From positions 1 to 27,150 of the forward strand of contig JBBDMV010000059.1 in assembly GCA_040878115.1 (NCBI GenBank): a DNA stretch of 27,150 nt. The letters run 5' to 3'. The stretch comes from JBBDMU01 sp040878115 (GTDB lineage: Bacteria; Bacteroidota; Rhodothermia; Balneolales; Natronogracilivirgulaceae). Positions 25,072 through 27,150 of the stretch are shown here, one piece after another. The notes under the pieces were generated by a model. The model saw only the letters and a list, made by a program, of their open reading frames with translations. It did no database searches and was not told where the DNA came from. Positions within the stretch are counted from its first letter, which is position 1. Each line of letters opens with the position of its first letter. The position numbers were made by a program, and so were the translations under genes.

Positions 25072-25178
25072 GAGCGATCTTTAATATATCATGACCCAGC
25101 ATTTTTGTTCTGTGAAATGGTCTCGAACTTTATAACTTCTCTGAACATCGAAATCTCGTTTTTTAAAATTAATAGTTA

Positions 25179-25850
25179 ATGCTGCCCCGGAAAACCAAAA
25201 AGCAAAAAGAACGCGCAAAAGACCTATTTGAGGATCTTTCCAGAACCTATCCCAATCCCCATTGTGCGTTAAATTACACAAACCCTTTTGAACTGCTGAT
25301 CGCCACTATATTGAGTGCTCAGTGTACGGATGTCCGTGTAAATATTGTTACAGAAAAATTGTTTAAAAATTTCCCTGGCCCTGAAGCTTTTGCTGAAGCA
25401 CCGATCCAGGAACTGGAAGAGGCTGTGCGTTCTACCGGGTTTTATCGAAATAAGGCCTTATCCATTAAGACCTCAGCTCAATCTATAATAGACGATTTTG
25501 ATGGCACAGTACCTCAAAACATGGAGGATTTATTAACCCTGAGAGGTGCCGCGCGAAAAACGGCCAATGTGGTTTTGGGTAATGCTTTTGGGATCAACGA
25601 AGGGGTTGTGGTGGATACACATATTAAAAGATTATCTAATCGTTTTGGATTATCTAAACATTCCACGCCTGAAAAAATCGAAAAAGATTTAATGGCCCTT
25701 TTCCCCAGGGAGGACTGGACAAACCTGGCCCATTTATTCATCGCTCACGGCAGGGGCCCCTGCAAAGCCAGGGCCAAAACTTCTGGTCATTTTATTTGCC
25801 AAAAGTATGGTGTTAAATGTAACTGCAATGCTAATAATGGAAAGTCGTGA
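25179..25850 (+). CDS. nth: Endonuclease III-like DNA glycosylase/AP lyase with atypical motifs
   Basis: Base-excision repair enzyme that removes oxidised pyrimidines and nicks abasic sites. The 223-residue protein has the family fold signatures: NPFELLIATILSAQCTDVRVN (35-55), GFYRNKALSIK, RKTANVVLGNAFG with the catalytic Lys127, VVVDTHIKRLSNRFGL with Asp146, and LFIAHGRGPCKA. Two features are odd. The helix-hairpin-helix loop, normally LPGVG, reads LRGAA (121-125). The iron-sulfur loop, normally C-x6-C-x2-C-x5-C, has only its first Cys195 in register; other cysteines are at 207, 214 and 216 (C-x11-C-x6-C-x-C). The catalytic Lys and Asp remain, so glycosylase activity is still plausible. Neighbours give no further hint; the gene follows the pnt terminator. 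Confidence 0.85.
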   Translation: MLPRKTKKQKERAKDLFEDLSRTYPNPHCALNYTNPFELLIATILSAQCTDVRVNIVTEKLFKNFPGPEAFAEAPIQELEEAVRSTGFYRNKALSIKTSAQSIIDDFDGTVPQNMEDLLTLRGAARKTANVVLGNAFGINEGVVVDTHIKRLSNRFGLSKHSTPEKIEKDLMALFPREDWTNLAHLFIAHGRGPCKARAKTSGHFICQKYGVKCNCNANNGKS

Positions 25851-25928
25851 CTAAGAAATGAAACGTTATATTTTTTTTGGCGTTGTTTAATGGGTTACCA
25901 GCACCTTTATTCGATTCAATTATTTTCT

Positions 25929-27150
25929 ATGCTATTTAATTCAAAAGAAGATTTAATCCCTTCTATCAGAGCTGACCTGGATGTTTATCCGGTGAAATCT
26001 GAAGATCGTGAACTCATATATTTTCACGATTCGATGGGCTATGCCAAACCAAACTTTGTTCTTCAAAAAGAGCTTGCCGGCTTATTGGCTTTATTGGATG
26101 AAAACCGTTCGGTGAATGATATTCACAAAGAACTGATCAAGCATCAAAGTGATGTCGGGCCGGACCAAATACTCAATTTCATCCAGCATCTTGATAACAA
26201 TCGCATCCTTTTTTCTCCGAGCTTCAAGAAGTATTCCGTTGGAATGGAGGAACAGTTCGAACAGCAAAACGTAAGAGATTCATCTTGCGATGGGTCTTCC
26301 TATCCTGGCGACCCCGTGGAATTGACCAATATGCTGGATGCCGCCTTTGAATCTGTTTCTGCTCCTTCTGGAACGTCAAAGGCTAAAGCTTTATATGCTC
26401 CCCACATCGACCCCCGGGTTGGGCTGCAAACCTATGTCAAAGCTTTTGCACCACTTAAGGATCTTAAACCCTCCAAAGTGATCATACTGGCGACATCCCA
26501 CTATGCGGGGTCTTATTTCCCTTTCTACGAAAATACACCTTTTATTGCCAGTCGTAAAAGTTTCAAAACTCCGCTAGGAGAAAGCCACACTGATGCAGAG
26601 CTTCTCGACAAGATTGAAAAGAATTCTGAACAGCTTGGATGTTCTATGCAAGACCGTGCTCATCGGATTGAACATAGCATAGAAATGCATATGCTTTTTC
26701 TCCACTATATGTGGGACCATCCTTTTGAAATTGTGCCCATCCTTGTAGATAGTTTTGAGCAGTTATTGTATAAAGAAGATGGTGAGCTTGGTAAACAAGT
26801 TAATAATATGAGTCAGCTTCTGGGTTCTGAACTCGCAAACAGTGATGATGCATTCTTCCTTATTTCCGGGGATCTGGCACATATAGGCCGAAAGTTCGGT
26901 GATAAAGCTCCGGCACGTTCCATGCTACAGAAAGTAAAGCTATTTGACGGGGAATTCCTTGATCATGCATCAAGTCATCGGCCTGAGGAGTTGCTCAAAC
27001 TTATTAGAAAGGAAAACGACTCGTATCGCATTTGTGGTTTCCCCCCCTTGTTTACTTTTTTGAAAAGCCTGCAAACATTGGATGGTGCCGTTACTTCCTA
27101 TCAGGTGTGGGATGAGGCTGAACGTGAAAGTGCTGTCAGTTTTGGTTCTA
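25929..27150 (+). CDS. MEMO1-family / AmmeMemoRadiSam system protein B, incomplete at the window end
   Basis: The frame is open from an ATG at 25929 to the last base, 407 residues so far, so the gene runs off the window. Residues ~150 onward are the MEMO1 domain, a metal-binding relative of extradiol dioxygenases: APHIDPRVG (His159), TSHYAG (His191), HRIEHSIEMHMLFLHY (His249, His254), ISGDLAHIGRKF and RICGFPPL (Cys369). His159, His191 and Cys369 match the metal-site positions of human MEMO1 as I recall them. The typical YPGDPVELTNMLD (YPADP...) entry motif is at ~125-137. Residues ~15-100 form an extra N-terminal domain with a PqqD-like winged-helix look (LLALLDENRSVNDIHKEL ... LNFIQHLDNNRILF). 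The usual partners (AMMECR1 domain, radical SAM) are not in the window. The function is unknown. Confidence 0.85.
   Translation, partial: MLFNSKEDLIPSIRADLDVYPVKSEDRELIYFHDSMGYAKPNFVLQKELAGLLALLDENRSVNDIHKELIKHQSDVGPDQILNFIQHLDNNRILFSPSFKKYSVGMEEQFEQQNVRDSSCDGSSYPGDPVELTNMLDAAFESVSAPSGTSKAKALYAPHIDPRVGLQTYVKAFAPLKDLKPSKVIILATSHYAGSYFPFYENTPFIASRKSFKTPLGESHTDAELLDKIEKNSEQLGCSMQDRAHRIEHSIEMHMLFLHYMWDHPFEIVPILVDSFEQLLYKEDGELGKQVNNMSQLLGSELANSDDAFFLISGDLAHIGRKFGDKAPARSMLQKVKLFDGEFLDHASSHRPEELLKLIRKENDSYRICGFPPLFTFLKSLQTLDGAVTSYQVWDEAERESAVSFGS

Noticed and set aside
1..27150. Search for prophage, integrase, restriction, toxin-antitoxin, tRNA or rRNA genes
   Set aside because: None of the frames carries such signatures and no tRNA cloverleaf or rRNA stretch was recognised by eye; a tRNAscan/Infernal run would be the decisive check.

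Overview
The window is about 27 kb of ordinary bacterial chromosome with mid-40s G+C (by eye). It most likely comes from the Bacteroidota/Balneolota side of the FCB group. The main pointers are a secreted subtilase ending in a type IX secretion (Por) sorting domain, the GlmU-like nucleotidyltransferase/acetyltransferase form found in Bacteroidota, a single LolC/E-type permease gene, few Shine-Dalgarno sequences, and GTG/TTG starts. A balneolal or similar marine or hypersaline relative would fit; the exact taxon is inference.

Layout. 1-2094: the tail of a HIT-family protein, then aroQ and an overlapping polysaccharide flippase. 2254-5733: a NYN-nuclease/cold-shock fusion, a YfcE-type phosphodiesterase, a Dps mini-ferritin, a three-copy 143-bp tandem repeat carrying palindromes, and on the minus strand an MhqA/MhqO-type ring-cleaving dioxygenase. 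6030-10624: a Ppx/GppA phosphatase with an HD-like C-terminal region, facing a large T9SS-exported S8 peptidase. 10625-11294 is a 670-base gene-free stretch with a striking array of 11-bp repeats arranged as an inverted repeat. 11295-14092: a LolC/E-like permease, then an SRPBCC protein divergent from a GlxA-type AraC regulator. 14169-14518 is a MITE-like element with a second palindromic repeat nested inside. 14528-19931: GlmU-like protein, fumC, an ADP-ribosylglycohydrolase homologue that has lost its metal ligands, and argH. 20144-24902: yajC-ribBA, then the three-gene proton-translocating transhydrogenase pntA1-pntA2-pntB, followed by a terminator. 25179-27150: an endonuclease III with unusual key motifs and a MEMO/AmmeMemoRadiSam-B protein running off the end.

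Most genes are housekeeping (shikimate, riboflavin, TCA and arginine steps, NADPH balance, DNA repair, lipoprotein export). Dps, the dioxygenase and Nth have stress or repair roles. I see no prophage, CRISPR array, toxin-antitoxin pair, tRNA or rRNA, and no convincing complete new multi-gene system. What stands out is non-coding repeat architecture at three places between genes, and three proteins (NYN-CSD, ARH-like, Nth) whose family motifs are visibly altered.
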